DNA from: JBBIVP01 sp037439705 [NCBI: bacterium]
Lineage (GTDB): Bacteria > JBBIVP01
Assembly: GCA_037439705.1 (NCBI GenBank)
Contig: JBBIVP010000007.1
Span: 1 to 26,246 of the forward strand
DNA: 26,246 nucleotides
Direction of reading: 5' to 3'
The translations under genes and the position numbers were made by a program. Each line of letters opens with the position of its first letter. The first letter of the stretch is position 1. Below are positions 13,919 to 21,072 of this stretch, piece after piece. The notes beneath the pieces were generated by a model that saw only the letters and a list, made by a program, of their open reading frames with translations, made no database searches and was not told the origin of the DNA.

Positions 13919-15282
13919 AAGTAAAGCAGGAAGTGAACCTCCAGCAGAGGCTTGAACCCAGGCTCACCCCGGAGCTTGTGATTTTTCTGAATCTCCTCCA
14001 GCTTCCAATTACTGAACTGGAAATTTCAGTTCAGGAAGAACTTGAAAGAAATCCATTCCTTGAAGTAAAGGAACCGGAAATTGAAGAAAAAATATCAGAA
14101 CTTGACAGGGTTGTGGAAGAACAGGGTAGAATTTACAGGTTTGAAAGCTCACTCATTGACCCTGAAAGTATGGATGGTTTTCTATTTGAAAATATGCCTG
14201 AAGAGGGAAAAAGCATATATCAACACATAATGGAGCAGATTTCAACTATGAACCTGAAAGAAGAAGAAAAGGTGGTTGCTCATACAATTCTTGGATTTAT
14301 AGATGAGAGGGGGTTTGTCACAGCATCAGCAGAGGAAATGGCAACTCAGCTAAATCTTCCAAAGGAGATGGTTTCAAGGGTTCTTGAGAGGATGAAAAAG
14401 GAAATAGAGCCTACAGGACTCATAGCAGAATCCGTTGAGGAGAGGCTGTTGATTCAGGCAGTTGAATGCGGAGGAGATGATGTTGTTCTGGAGATAATAA
14501 AGAAATATCTTCATTTGATAGAGACAGGGAAAACCGAAAGAATAATGAAAGAGATGGAAATTTCAAAGGAAGAGTTTGAGAGGGCTATAAATTTCATAAA
14601 ATCTTTAGATCCTAAGCCAGAAAGAATTTTTTTTTCTTCCTCTGATGCGGGATATGTTGTGCCTGATGCAAGGGTTTTTTTTGAGAATGGAGAAATTGTA
14701 GTTGATATAAATGATGCAGGCATTCCTGATTTAAGAATAAACACAGAATTATACAATCTCTATAAGAAGGAGTTAAGGAAGGGGAATGAGGAGGCAAAGA
14801 AAGCGATAGAGGTGCTCTATTACAGGGCAAAGAGCTTCTACAGGCTTAAGTTTGAAAGGAGGAAAAACCTTGAAAACATAATAAGGGAAATTGTGAAACA
14901 CAACACAGATTTTTTTACTGGAAAGGAGAATTCTTTAAAACCCCTTACAATGAAAAAAATTGCAGAACTTCTTCACATAAGTGAGGGAACTGTAAGCAGA
15001 ATTGTTGCAAAAAAGTTTATTGATACTCCGAAGGGAATTTTTGAAATTAAGGATTTTTTCACAAAGAAATTAAAGACAGTTGATGGAAGAGATGTATCTT
15101 CTGATTATGTGAAGAAAAGGATAAAAGAACTCATAGCGTCTGAGGATAAAAGGAGGCCTCTTTCCGATCAGAGGATTGCAGATATACTGAGAGAGGAAAA
15201 GATATGGGTGGCAAGGAGGACAATTGCCAAATACAGGGAAGAAATGAGTATCCTTGATTCAAAAAGAAGAAAAAGGAGGTGA
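13915..15282 (+). CDS. rpoN: RNA polymerase sigma-54 factor
   Basis: Alternative sigma factor of 455 residues that reads -24/-12 promoters and needs an AAA+ activator. Region I (about residues 9-52) has the LQQRLEPRLTPEL and LLQLPITELEISVQEELERNPFLE pattern. The core-binding part follows. The helix-turn-helix TMKKIAELLHISEGTVSRIVAKK comes next, and the RpoN box ARRTIAKYRE lies near residues 433-442. Apart from rpoN itself, the only NtrC-family gene in the window (16794-18101) appears unable to activate it, so its true activators must be elsewhere. It overlaps lptB by ATGA. Confidence 0.95.
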   Translation: MKVKQEVNLQQRLEPRLTPELVIFLNLLQLPITELEISVQEELERNPFLEVKEPEIEEKISELDRVVEEQGRIYRFESSLIDPESMDGFLFENMPEEGKSIYQHIMEQISTMNLKEEEKVVAHTILGFIDERGFVTASAEEMATQLNLPKEMVSRVLERMKKEIEPTGLIAESVEERLLIQAVECGGDDVVLEIIKKYLHLIETGKTERIMKEMEISKEEFERAINFIKSLDPKPERIFFSSSDAGYVVPDARVFFENGEIVVDINDAGIPDLRINTELYNLYKKELRKGNEEAKKAIEVLYYRAKSFYRLKFERRKNLENIIREIVKHNTDFFTGKENSLKPLTMKKIAELLHISEGTVSRIVAKKFIDTPKGIFEIKDFFTKKLKTVDGRDVSSDYVKKRIKELIASEDKRRPLSDQRIADILREEKIWVARRTIAKYREEMSILDSKRRKRR

Positions 15283-15285
15283 ATC

Positions 15286-15744
15286 ATGTCACTAAAAATA
15301 CCTGTAAAGTTTGTTGACAGAATAAAGGTAAAAAAATCTCCTGAGGAGGTCTATGCATACCTCTCAAAGATAGAGAACATTGCTCCTCTTGTCCCGGGAA
15401 TTGATGAATTCAAAAAGGTAAAGAAAGATGTTTACAGGTGGAAGTTCAAGCCCATGGGGATGAAAGGGGTTTCTGTGGTTCTTGAATATGATACAACATT
15501 TTCTTTTAAGGAGAATGAAGAAATTATGTGGAATACAGTTGAAGGAAGCGGAAATGCAGAGATGACCGGAAAGGTAAGAATAAAGAAATTGAAGGGTGGA
15601 ACAGAATTGGATGTTGAAATAGAAATGACCCCCGACCTTCCGGTTCCTTCCATGTTCAGAAAGTTAGCAGAACCCTTTGTGAAATCAGAGTTTGAAAGGA
15701 TGATGGGAATTTTTGCAAAGAGGGTAAAAGAAGCCCTGGAATAA
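15286..15744 (+). CDS. SRPBCC (START-like) family protein
   Basis: A 152-residue protein with a single helix-grip domain. It starts with KIPVKFVDRIKVKKSPEEVYAYLSKIENIAPLVPGI, the pattern of polyketide cyclase/CoxG-type SRPBCC proteins, and ends with a long amphipathic helix (FVKSEFERMMGIFAKRVKEAL). These domains bind hydrophobic ligands. Nothing here indicates which one. CoxG proteins accompany CO dehydrogenase, but none is in the window. It has a strong ribosome site (AGGAGGTG) 3 bases after rpoN. It is probably part of the same transcript. Confidence 0.75.
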   Translation: MSLKIPVKFVDRIKVKKSPEEVYAYLSKIENIAPLVPGIDEFKKVKKDVYRWKFKPMGMKGVSVVLEYDTTFSFKENEEIMWNTVEGSGNAEMTGKVRIKKLKGGTELDVEIEMTPDLPVPSMFRKLAEPFVKSEFERMMGIFAKRVKEALE

Positions 15745-15748
15745 AGAT

Positions 15749-16252
15749 TTGAAAGCATTTATTGCGGTTTTTCTCCTCTTTCAAATTGAGATTACAAAGG
15801 GAGAGATTAAAACCCTTAAAGGAATAAAATCAACAGATATTTCGGTGAAAGGTATAAGACTGAATGACAGCATAGAAAAGGTTATTAAGGTTTTTGGAGA
15901 ACCCATTGGAAGAAGTGAAGAAAAGATATTTGTATATCCTGATTTTTTAATAAAATTTAAAAATGGAAAGGTAAATGAGATTTCTTTCAAAAGTTCCTTT
16001 GCAAATTCCATCAAAGGGGAGATAGAAAACCTTTTTAAGGATGAGATATTTACAGATAAGGAAATGAGAGAAAAACTCATCGGCGAAGAGGTAAAAATTG
16101 AGGTGGAGATGATAGAGGTTTCCAGGATAATGGTTGAAAAGTGGAAGATAATTTTCAAAAATGGCTTCATCCTTGAGGGTTCAAAAAAAGAAGGTAACTT
16201 CAGGTTTCAGTTTCTAACCCTTTTTGTTCCAGAGAATGAAAGGGCAGATTGA
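15749..16252 (+). CDS. Secreted protein of unknown function
   Basis: A 167-residue protein. The N-terminus MKAFIAVFLLFQIEITKG is a likely signal peptide. The body contains KGIRLNDSIEKVIKVFGEP followed by a Tyr/Phe-rich strand and KFKNGKVNEISF, a pattern seen in small periplasmic domains that open with a GI-x-LNDS-x-E-x-V-x-x-x-FG motif; I cannot name a family with confidence. The start is TTG at 15749, because no other start keeps the signal peptide. No Shine-Dalgarno site is seen, so it probably depends on coupling to the SRPBCC gene 4 bases upstream. It overlaps the aldolase gene. Confidence 0.65.
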   Translation: MKAFIAVFLLFQIEITKGEIKTLKGIKSTDISVKGIRLNDSIEKVIKVFGEPIGRSEEKIFVYPDFLIKFKNGKVNEISFKSSFANSIKGEIENLFKDEIFTDKEMREKLIGEEVKIEVEMIEVSRIMVEKWKIIFKNGFILEGSKKEGNFRFQFLTLFVPENERAD

Positions 16253-16787
16253 GAGCATGAGATTCTGGGGAAGGGTTGTTATGGAAGGGGGACTTGTGAC
16301 CGGTTCAAGCGGAAATATGAGCATAAAAAGGGGAGAAAAAATATGCATAACAAGAACTGGAGCGATGCTCGGATATCTTAAAAAAGACGATATAATTGAA
16401 CTCGGATTAAAACCAAAAATTTCAGAGAAAAAAATTGTCAGCAAAGAACTGAGCCTTCATCTTCTTCTCTATGAGTGGAGGAGATGCAGGGCTGTTCTTC
16501 ATACCCATCCTCCTTATACTTTAGCCATATCGGAAAAGGAGAACTTCATAAAACCAGTTGACCTTGAAGGAAGGGTTCTTGCTCCAGAGATACCGGTGGT
16601 GGACCTTTCCTACCCTTACAGGGATGAAGAATTAAAAGAAAAGTTAAAAGAACTGGTTAAAAGATATCCATTTTTTGTGGTTCGCTGGCACGGTTTGTTT
16701 ACAATGGGAAAAAGCCTTGAAGAAACTGTCAAAATTTCATTCACTATTGAATCTTCTTCCCGGCTCCTGTGTCTTTTGAGGCGATAG
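16236..16787 (+). CDS. Class II aldolase family protein (FucA/AraD-like)
   Basis: A zinc-dependent aldolase or epimerase of 183 residues. The N-terminal GLVTGSSGNMSIKRGEKICIT segment is the phosphate-binding loop. Zinc ligands are H89 and H91 in LHTHPPY and H152 in RWHG, and the catalytic acid is E71 in SKELSLH. L-fuculose-phosphate aldolase is the closest description; L-ribulose-phosphate epimerase or methylthioribulose-phosphate dehydratase remain possible. The ATG at 16236 is used; TTG at 16224 and ATG at 16257 are also in frame. It overlaps the preceding gene by 17 bases and is the last gene of the envelope/rpoN cluster, meeting the next gene tail to tail 6 bases away. Confidence 0.8.
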   Translation: MKGQIESMRFWGRVVMEGGLVTGSSGNMSIKRGEKICITRTGAMLGYLKKDDIIELGLKPKISEKKIVSKELSLHLLLYEWRRCRAVLHTHPPYTLAISEKENFIKPVDLEGRVLAPEIPVVDLSYPYRDEELKEKLKELVKRYPFFVVRWHGLFTMGKSLEETVKISFTIESSSRLLCLLRR

Positions 16788-16793
16788 GGAAAT

Positions 16794-18101
16794 TTACAAA
16801 GAACGCCCGACTTTATCTTCTATCCTTCTTCCCCTTCTTAACATCCCCCACTTCCTCCTTTTATCCCATATAGTTTTTGGAGTAATCCCCAGTAAACTTG
16901 CTATTTCTTTATCAGTATATTCCTTTTCAAATGTTTCTATAAAAGCCTTTATGTATTCATCCACAGAAAGTTTCTTCTGGATTGCCTCTTTGAGGAATCT
17001 TCTCTTTCTTTCCTCGCTTCTTCTTTCAAGAAAAAGTGGAAGGTCATCCTCTGTTATTACTTCCTTGTCTTTTGGAAGAAGAATTAGAACCTGTTCAACC
17101 ACATTTCTCAATTCCTTTATATTTCCTGGCCAGGGATAATTTTTGAGCATACCTATTGCTCCCGGAGAGAAAACCTTCGCTTTTTTTCCGAAGTTTGGAC
17201 ATAATTCCCTCAAAAGACTTGTAAGAAGCATTTCTATGTCCTCAAGCCTTTCCCTCAGGGGAGGCAGGTATATGGAAAAGACGCTCAAGCTAAGATAAAG
17301 CTCTTCAGAGAAGGAGTTTCTTCCCACAGCAGATAGATCAAGGGAACTGCTTGCAATTATTCTGACATTTAGTTTTTTCTCTGCCCCTTCTTTTTCAAAA
17401 GGAAGTGCTCCCTTTTTGAGAAAATTTAAGAGATGCTTTTGGGCATCTTCTGAAAGAGCAGTTATCTCTTCAAAATATAATGTCCCATTTTGTGCTTTTT
17501 CTATTATTCCCTCTTTTGAACCCTCTGGTTTACCAAATATCTCTTCCGTAAGGAAGTGAGAAGGAATTGAAACACAATTTATACTTATGAAAGGACCGTT
17601 ACTTCTTGAGCTCAATTCGTGAATAGCCCTTGCCACAATTTCAACCTCTGTACCGCTTTCTCCTGTTATCAAAACGGGGAGGTCTGTTGGAGCCACATTT
17701 CTAATAAGGCTTCTCATTTGCTCAATGTTTCTTGAGACGCCAACTATTTTATCAATCCATTCAAATTTCTTCTCATTAAGGGACGGAGATATAAAGGATA
17801 TGGATTCCCAAAGCTTTTCAGGGGTTATAGGCTTTCTTATTATATCCTTTATTCCTTTTCTAAGGGCTTGAAGGGCAGTTTCAAAAACTGGTTTATTCAC
17901 AAGAAGGATTGAAGGAATTTTGAAGTTTACCATATCAATGGAGTTAATTGGAGTATATTCATCGTCAATGAGGAGGAGGTCAAAATCAGGCGATACATGA
18001 GGTTCATCCACTATTTCATAATATATTCCCATTTTCATTGAAAGGGTTCTTATTACAAAAAGGGAGTTCTCGTCTGTCTTTTTGAGAAGCGCTATTCTCA
18101 T
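16794..18101 (-). CDS. NtrC-family regulator with a degenerate AAA+ domain
   Basis: A 435-residue protein with a receiver-like domain (1-105; DLLLIDDEY near 41-49, RKPIT with the conserved Lys at 90), an AAA+ domain (about 117-345) and a Fis-type helix-turn-helix (about 395-420). The AAA+ domain is broken at key points. Walker A reads GESGTEVE (147-154) instead of GESGTGKE, so the ATP-binding lysine is gone. The GAFTGA loop that contacts sigma-54 is absent between EIFGKPEG and SKEGII. The two arginine fingers are Ser in SFSEELYLSL. The frame is otherwise intact and the PPLRER and YPWPGNIKELRN motifs are kept, so it probably survives as a DNA-binding regulator that neither hydrolyses ATP nor activates sigma-54. 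The ATG overlaps the TPR gene stop. Confidence 0.85.
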   Translation of the reverse strand: MRIALLKKTDENSLFVIRTLSMKMGIYYEIVDEPHVSPDFDLLLIDDEYTPINSIDMVNFKIPSILLVNKPVFETALQALRKGIKDIIRKPITPEKLWESISFISPSLNEKKFEWIDKIVGVSRNIEQMRSLIRNVAPTDLPVLITGESGTEVEIVARAIHELSSRSNGPFISINCVSIPSHFLTEEIFGKPEGSKEGIIEKAQNGTLYFEEITALSEDAQKHLLNFLKKGALPFEKEGAEKKLNVRIIASSSLDLSAVGRNSFSEELYLSLSVFSIYLPPLRERLEDIEMLLTSLLRELCPNFGKKAKVFSPGAIGMLKNYPWPGNIKELRNVVEQVLILLPKDKEVITEDDLPLFLERRSEERKRRFLKEAIQKKLSVDEYIKAFIETFEKEYTDKEIASLLGITPKTIWDKRRKWGMLRRGRRIEDKVGRSL

Positions 18102-19315
18102 TTTCCCGTGATTGATTTCAGGTAATCAACTATTTTCTGAACGCTTTCTTTCTCCTCAGGAGGGTCATTTGTGTATTTAAGGTATTCCTCATATTCCTTT
18201 ATTGCCTCGTTGAACATCCCCCTCTGGTAATAAATAACCGCTAAGTTGTAGTGAGGTCGGTCAAAGGTAGGGTCTGCCTGAATGGCAAGTTGATAGAACT
18301 TCATTTCCTCATCGGAATTATTTGAAAGTTTAACACCTTCATTGTACCATTTTTCTGCAAGTCTTCTGTCATACTGGGTTGGGGGCGTTTCAACCTCTTT
18401 TCCCTTAAGCTGACTGAGAAAGAATTTAACCTTAAGTTTCTTTTCTTCATCCTTTGAGTATTTCAGAAATTCCTCAAAATACATAACTGCAGTTTCCTTT
18501 TGTCCTCTGTTTGCATATATTATGCCGAGGTTGTAATAGGCATCTGCTATTGTTGGGTCAATTTCAATTGTTTTTCTGTAATAGGAAATCTCCATATCCG
18601 AACCATCCGAGAGTTCAACCCCCTTGTTGTAATAATAAAGGGCATTTTCTCCGGGCTTTGTAATCTGTTTTTCAAGCAATCTATATGTTGCCTCATCTTC
18701 TTTTGTTGTTTTTGGAGGAGGTGGTGGAAGGACTGGTGGAGATGGTGGAGGAGAAGATTTTTTTTGAACTACCGGTGGCGGTGGACCTGTGGGTTTTTTG
18801 ATGGTCTTTTGAGACGGTTTTTCTTCCGAAGATGGTGCATATCTTTTTACAGAAATCGCAGTTTTTTTAACAACCTCTTCAATGGCAACGAACAATCCAG
18901 TAGAACTGCCAACAACCTTTACTGCGTCAATAATTTTTTCATCCTTAACAGAGGAGATATATGTATTGATTCTTACCTGATCACCAATCTTCTGAAAATC
19001 TCCGAAGATCATTATTGCAGCACCCGTTTTCTCTCCTACAATCCTCGCAGCCTTTAAAGGCAGTATGGATTCGTCAATCCCCGTATCGGAAATTGCCTTT
19101 TTGATTTCCTGGCTCCCAATGATATAAAATTTTTCATCCCTTGCAATTTCAAGAAGTATCTCTTTCGGAATTTCATCTTCAAGGTATTTAAGGGTCTGGT
19201 CCCTTGACAGATTAACAAATGGCATTGCTCCAACCTTTATCCTTTGTGCATAAACTCCCTCATTCAGAAGAAAGAGGAGTCCCCCCATCCCTATCAATAA
19301 CTTGCAAACCTTCAT
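18098..19315 (-). CDS. Periplasmic TPR protein with TolB/FlgO-like N-terminal domain
   Basis: A 405-residue exported protein. The signal peptide is about residues 1-24, with VYA-QR as the likely cleavage site. Residues about 25-160 (KVGAMPFVNLSRDQ, then KFYIIGSQEIKKAI, then GAAIMIFGDFQKIGDQVRINTYI) match the alpha/beta domain shared by TolB N-terminal, FlgO and CsgG-like proteins. A proline-rich linker follows (PPPPVVQKK, PPPSPPVLPPPPPK), then two TPR blocks (ALYYYNKGVELSDGSDMEIS and the related KWYNEGVKLSNNSDEEMK repeat, each with DPT, then YNLGIIYANRG or YNLAVIYYQRG). It is a likely scaffold in the periplasm or on the outer membrane. It is cotranscribed with the degenerate NtrC-type regulator. 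A TATAAT promoter starts its message two bases before the ATG. Confidence 0.78.
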   Translation of the reverse strand: MKVCKLLIGMGGLLFLLNEGVYAQRIKVGAMPFVNLSRDQTLKYLEDEIPKEILLEIARDEKFYIIGSQEIKKAISDTGIDESILPLKAARIVGEKTGAAIMIFGDFQKIGDQVRINTYISSVKDEKIIDAVKVVGSSTGLFVAIEEVVKKTAISVKRYAPSSEEKPSQKTIKKPTGPPPPVVQKKSSPPPSPPVLPPPPPKTTKEDEATYRLLEKQITKPGENALYYYNKGVELSDGSDMEISYYRKTIEIDPTIADAYYNLGIIYANRGQKETAVMYFEEFLKYSKDEEKKLKVKFFLSQLKGKEVETPPTQYDRRLAEKWYNEGVKLSNNSDEEMKFYQLAIQADPTFDRPHYNLAVIYYQRGMFNEAIKEYEEYLKYTNDPPEEKESVQKIVDYLKSITGK

Positions 19316-19323
19316 ATTATATT

Positions 19324-19351
19324 ATTATATCAATTTTGAAAATAAAATCAA
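19324..19351 (-). promoter_or_regulatory. Promoter of the TPR/regulator pair (leaderless)
   Basis: Minus strand: TTGATT (19351-19346), 16 bases, TATAAT (19329-19324). The predicted start near 19317 is 2 bases before the ATG at 19315. A second TATAAT lies closer to the ATG but is too near to be used. The -35 box lies in the last codons of the ATPase gene. Confidence 0.6.
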
Positions 19352-20559
19352 ATCCATTCCAGAAGCCATTTCCAGACAGGAAAAATCCGAATTTTATATC
19401 CCGCCTCTTTGATTTCTGCTTCCTGATTGTAAGTAAGAATTATTCCATCTTTTATTTTGAAGTATCTGATTGCTTCTATCAACCCGCTTATTTCTCTCTT
19501 TTTATTTTTTTCATCCAGTTCCAAGACTACCTGAATGGCCTGTTTTTTATGAACCACAAAGTCACACTCAAACTTGTTTTTAAAATAGTATACCCTATCA
19601 CCCCTTCTCAAAAGCTCAATAAAAACAAGGTTTTCTAAACTTCTGCCCATTTCTTCGCTTCCGAAAGCTATATCGTTCAAATAAAACTTCTTAATTCTTT
19701 CTCTTATTTTATGGGTTCTGAGAAAATGAAAAAATAGGGAAGTTTCAAAATACTCTAAATAATTGTATAGGGTTTTTTTGCTTACAGATACATTCTGCGA
19801 TTTAAGGTAATTATAAAACCTATCAACACTTATTTCTTTCGCATAAGAAGAGATCAAGTATTCAAAAAATCTTTTTACCACATATAAATTTTTTAGATTG
19901 AACCTTTCAACAAGGTCACGGAACAGAACAAGATCTTTGTAATCCCTAACAATTTGTTCTTTTAGCTCTGGTTCTTTGAAAATCTGAGGATATCCACCGA
20001 TTTTCAGGTATTGATTGAATTCAAAAAGAAGTGCATTTTTTTCCTCTGTTGAGAGCAATTTCTTTCTAAATGGAATGCCTTTTATTGATAAAATTTCTCT
20101 AAAGGAAAGGGGAAACAGGGTATAAGCGAGCGTTCTTCCCCTTAATTGAGAAGCGAGTTCTTTGCTCAGCAATTTTGATGAACTGCCCGTTATGAATATG
20201 AAATACCTTTTTTCTTCATAAATCTCCCTTAACCCCTTTTCCCAATTTTTTAAGCTCTGAATCTCGTCAAAAAATATGAACTGTAGTTTTCCAAAGGTTT
20301 GAAGGTGTAAATTGACAATTTCTTTTAAATTCCTGCCGTCAAAATCCAAAAATTGGGGAAGGTCAAAGTCTATGTAAAGAACCTCTTTTCTATCACGGAT
20401 TTTGTTTATTATACTCAAAAGAAAATAAGTTTTTCCCACCCTTCTTGCCCCGATTATGGAGGTTATAAACTCTTTGGTGAATTTTATTTTTAATTCCCTT
20501 TCAAAAGCTTCAAATTGCCTTTTTTGAAAATCAACCAAGTATTGCTGGATGTCCTTCAT
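19348..20559 (-). CDS. AAA_14 / DUF4143 ATPase
   Basis: A 403-residue protein. Walker A is GARRVGKTYF near residues 38-47, Walker B is LQFIFFDEIQ, and the sensor is FIFITGSSSKLL, as in the AAA_14 family. A winged-helix-like middle part (SVDRFYNYL, SVSKKTLYNYLEYF) precedes the DUF4143 C-terminal domain, where FECDFVVHKKQAIQVVLEL resembles the core of a PD-(D/E)xK fold. In this family the exact cellular job is unknown; links to DNA metabolism or defence are suspected. It has its own promoter with two palindromes, so it is an independent gene between two operons. The two palindromes and the winged helix make self-regulation plausible. Confidence 0.85.
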   Translation of the reverse strand: MKDIQQYLVDFQKRQFEAFERELKIKFTKEFITSIIGARRVGKTYFLLSIINKIRDRKEVLYIDFDLPQFLDFDGRNLKEIVNLHLQTFGKLQFIFFDEIQSLKNWEKGLREIYEEKRYFIFITGSSSKLLSKELASQLRGRTLAYTLFPLSFREILSIKGIPFRKKLLSTEEKNALLFEFNQYLKIGGYPQIFKEPELKEQIVRDYKDLVLFRDLVERFNLKNLYVVKRFFEYLISSYAKEISVDRFYNYLKSQNVSVSKKTLYNYLEYFETSLFFHFLRTHKIRERIKKFYLNDIAFGSEEMGRSLENLVFIELLRRGDRVYYFKNKFECDFVVHKKQAIQVVLELDEKNKKREISGLIEAIRYFKIKDGIILTYNQEAEIKEAGYKIRIFPVWKWLLEWI

Positions 20560-20561
20560 TT

Positions 20562-20577
20562 GTATCCCTCAGGAAAC
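20562..20577. promoter_or_regulatory. Operator-like palindrome 1 upstream of the ATPase
   Basis: GTATCCCTCAGGAAAC: an imperfect version (5 of 6 arm positions) of the second palindrome at 20595-20610. It lies 2 bases before the ATG on the minus strand, in the leader. Confidence 0.45.
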
Positions 20578-20594
20578 TAATTTTTCATTTTTTT

Positions 20595-20610
20595 GTTTCC
20601 TTTAGGAAAC
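20595..20610. promoter_or_regulatory. Operator-like palindrome 2 upstream of the ATPase
   Basis: GTTTCC-TTTA-GGAAAC: a perfect 6-base inverted repeat directly after the -10 box, covering the predicted start of transcription. Its centre is 33 bases (about three helical turns) from that of palindrome 1. No T-run follows on either strand, so it is not a terminator. Confidence 0.55.
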
Positions 20611-20639
20611 ATTATATAAAAGAAAAACTTATTTTTCAA
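20611..20639 (-). promoter_or_regulatory. Promoter of the ATPase gene
   Basis: Minus strand: TTGAAA (20639-20634), 17 bases, TATAAT (20616-20611). The -35 overlaps the final codons of the ComEA-like gene. Confidence 0.62.
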
Positions 20640-21072
20640 GATTGAGGAAGAGAAAATTTCCAAGCTCTTTTACCTTCTTTTTCCCTATCCCCCTTATTTC
20701 TATGAGTTCCTCAAGGCTTTTGAATCCACCCTTTTTTTCCCTTAAGTCAATTATTTTCTCTGCCAGGTTATATCCTATTCCAGGAATTGCCACCAAATCA
20801 TCAAGCTCAGCTTCGTTCAGGTCAATTTTGTTTCCGAAAAAAAGCCCCTCCTTTCCGCCTATTTTTCTCATTATAATTTTTTCGCCCTCACACCTTATTT
20901 CTGAAAGGTCGTAAATTTTAGTTTCTTTAAAAGAGCATCTTTCGGAAAAGATAAAGAATGGGGGGTTAGAACACCTGTTTAGAAAAAGGCATCCTCTTTT
21001 CTCATCCTTTTCAAAATAGCCTTTAATAAAAAATGGAATCAAGGTTATAAGAATTAAAGAAACTCCCCTCAA
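20629..21072 (-). CDS. ComEA-like helix-hairpin-helix protein
   Basis: A 147-residue protein. The N-terminus ([20 protein letters not shown]) is a signal anchor or signal peptide. The C-terminal 65 residues are a tandem helix-hairpin-helix: [30 protein letters not shown], then [18 protein letters not shown], the pattern of ComEA DNA receptors used in natural transformation. The middle part contains several cysteines ([16 protein letters not shown]) that could form disulfides in the periplasm. The start is TTG at 21072, overlapping the cimA TGA (TTGA), the same arrangement as cysM-mec. Other competence genes are not in the window. Confidence 0.75.
   Translation of the reverse strand: MRGVSLILITLIPFFIKGYFEKDEKRGCLFLNRCSNPPFFIFSERCSFKETKIYDLSEIRCEGEKIIMRKIGGKEGLFFGNKIDLNEAELDDLVAIPGIGYNLAEKIIDLREKKGGFKSLEELIEIRGIGKKKVKELGNFLFLNLEK

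Noticed and set aside
18500-19057. 185-codon plus-strand ORF rich in Cys, Trp and Arg
   Set aside because: It is antisense to the TPR gene; its composition is the mirror of the proline-rich linker and it has no domain pattern or ribosome site.
20595-20610. GTTTCC palindrome as a CRISPR repeat or IS end
   Set aside because: Only two non-identical copies are present, with no spacer array, transposase or target duplication nearby.
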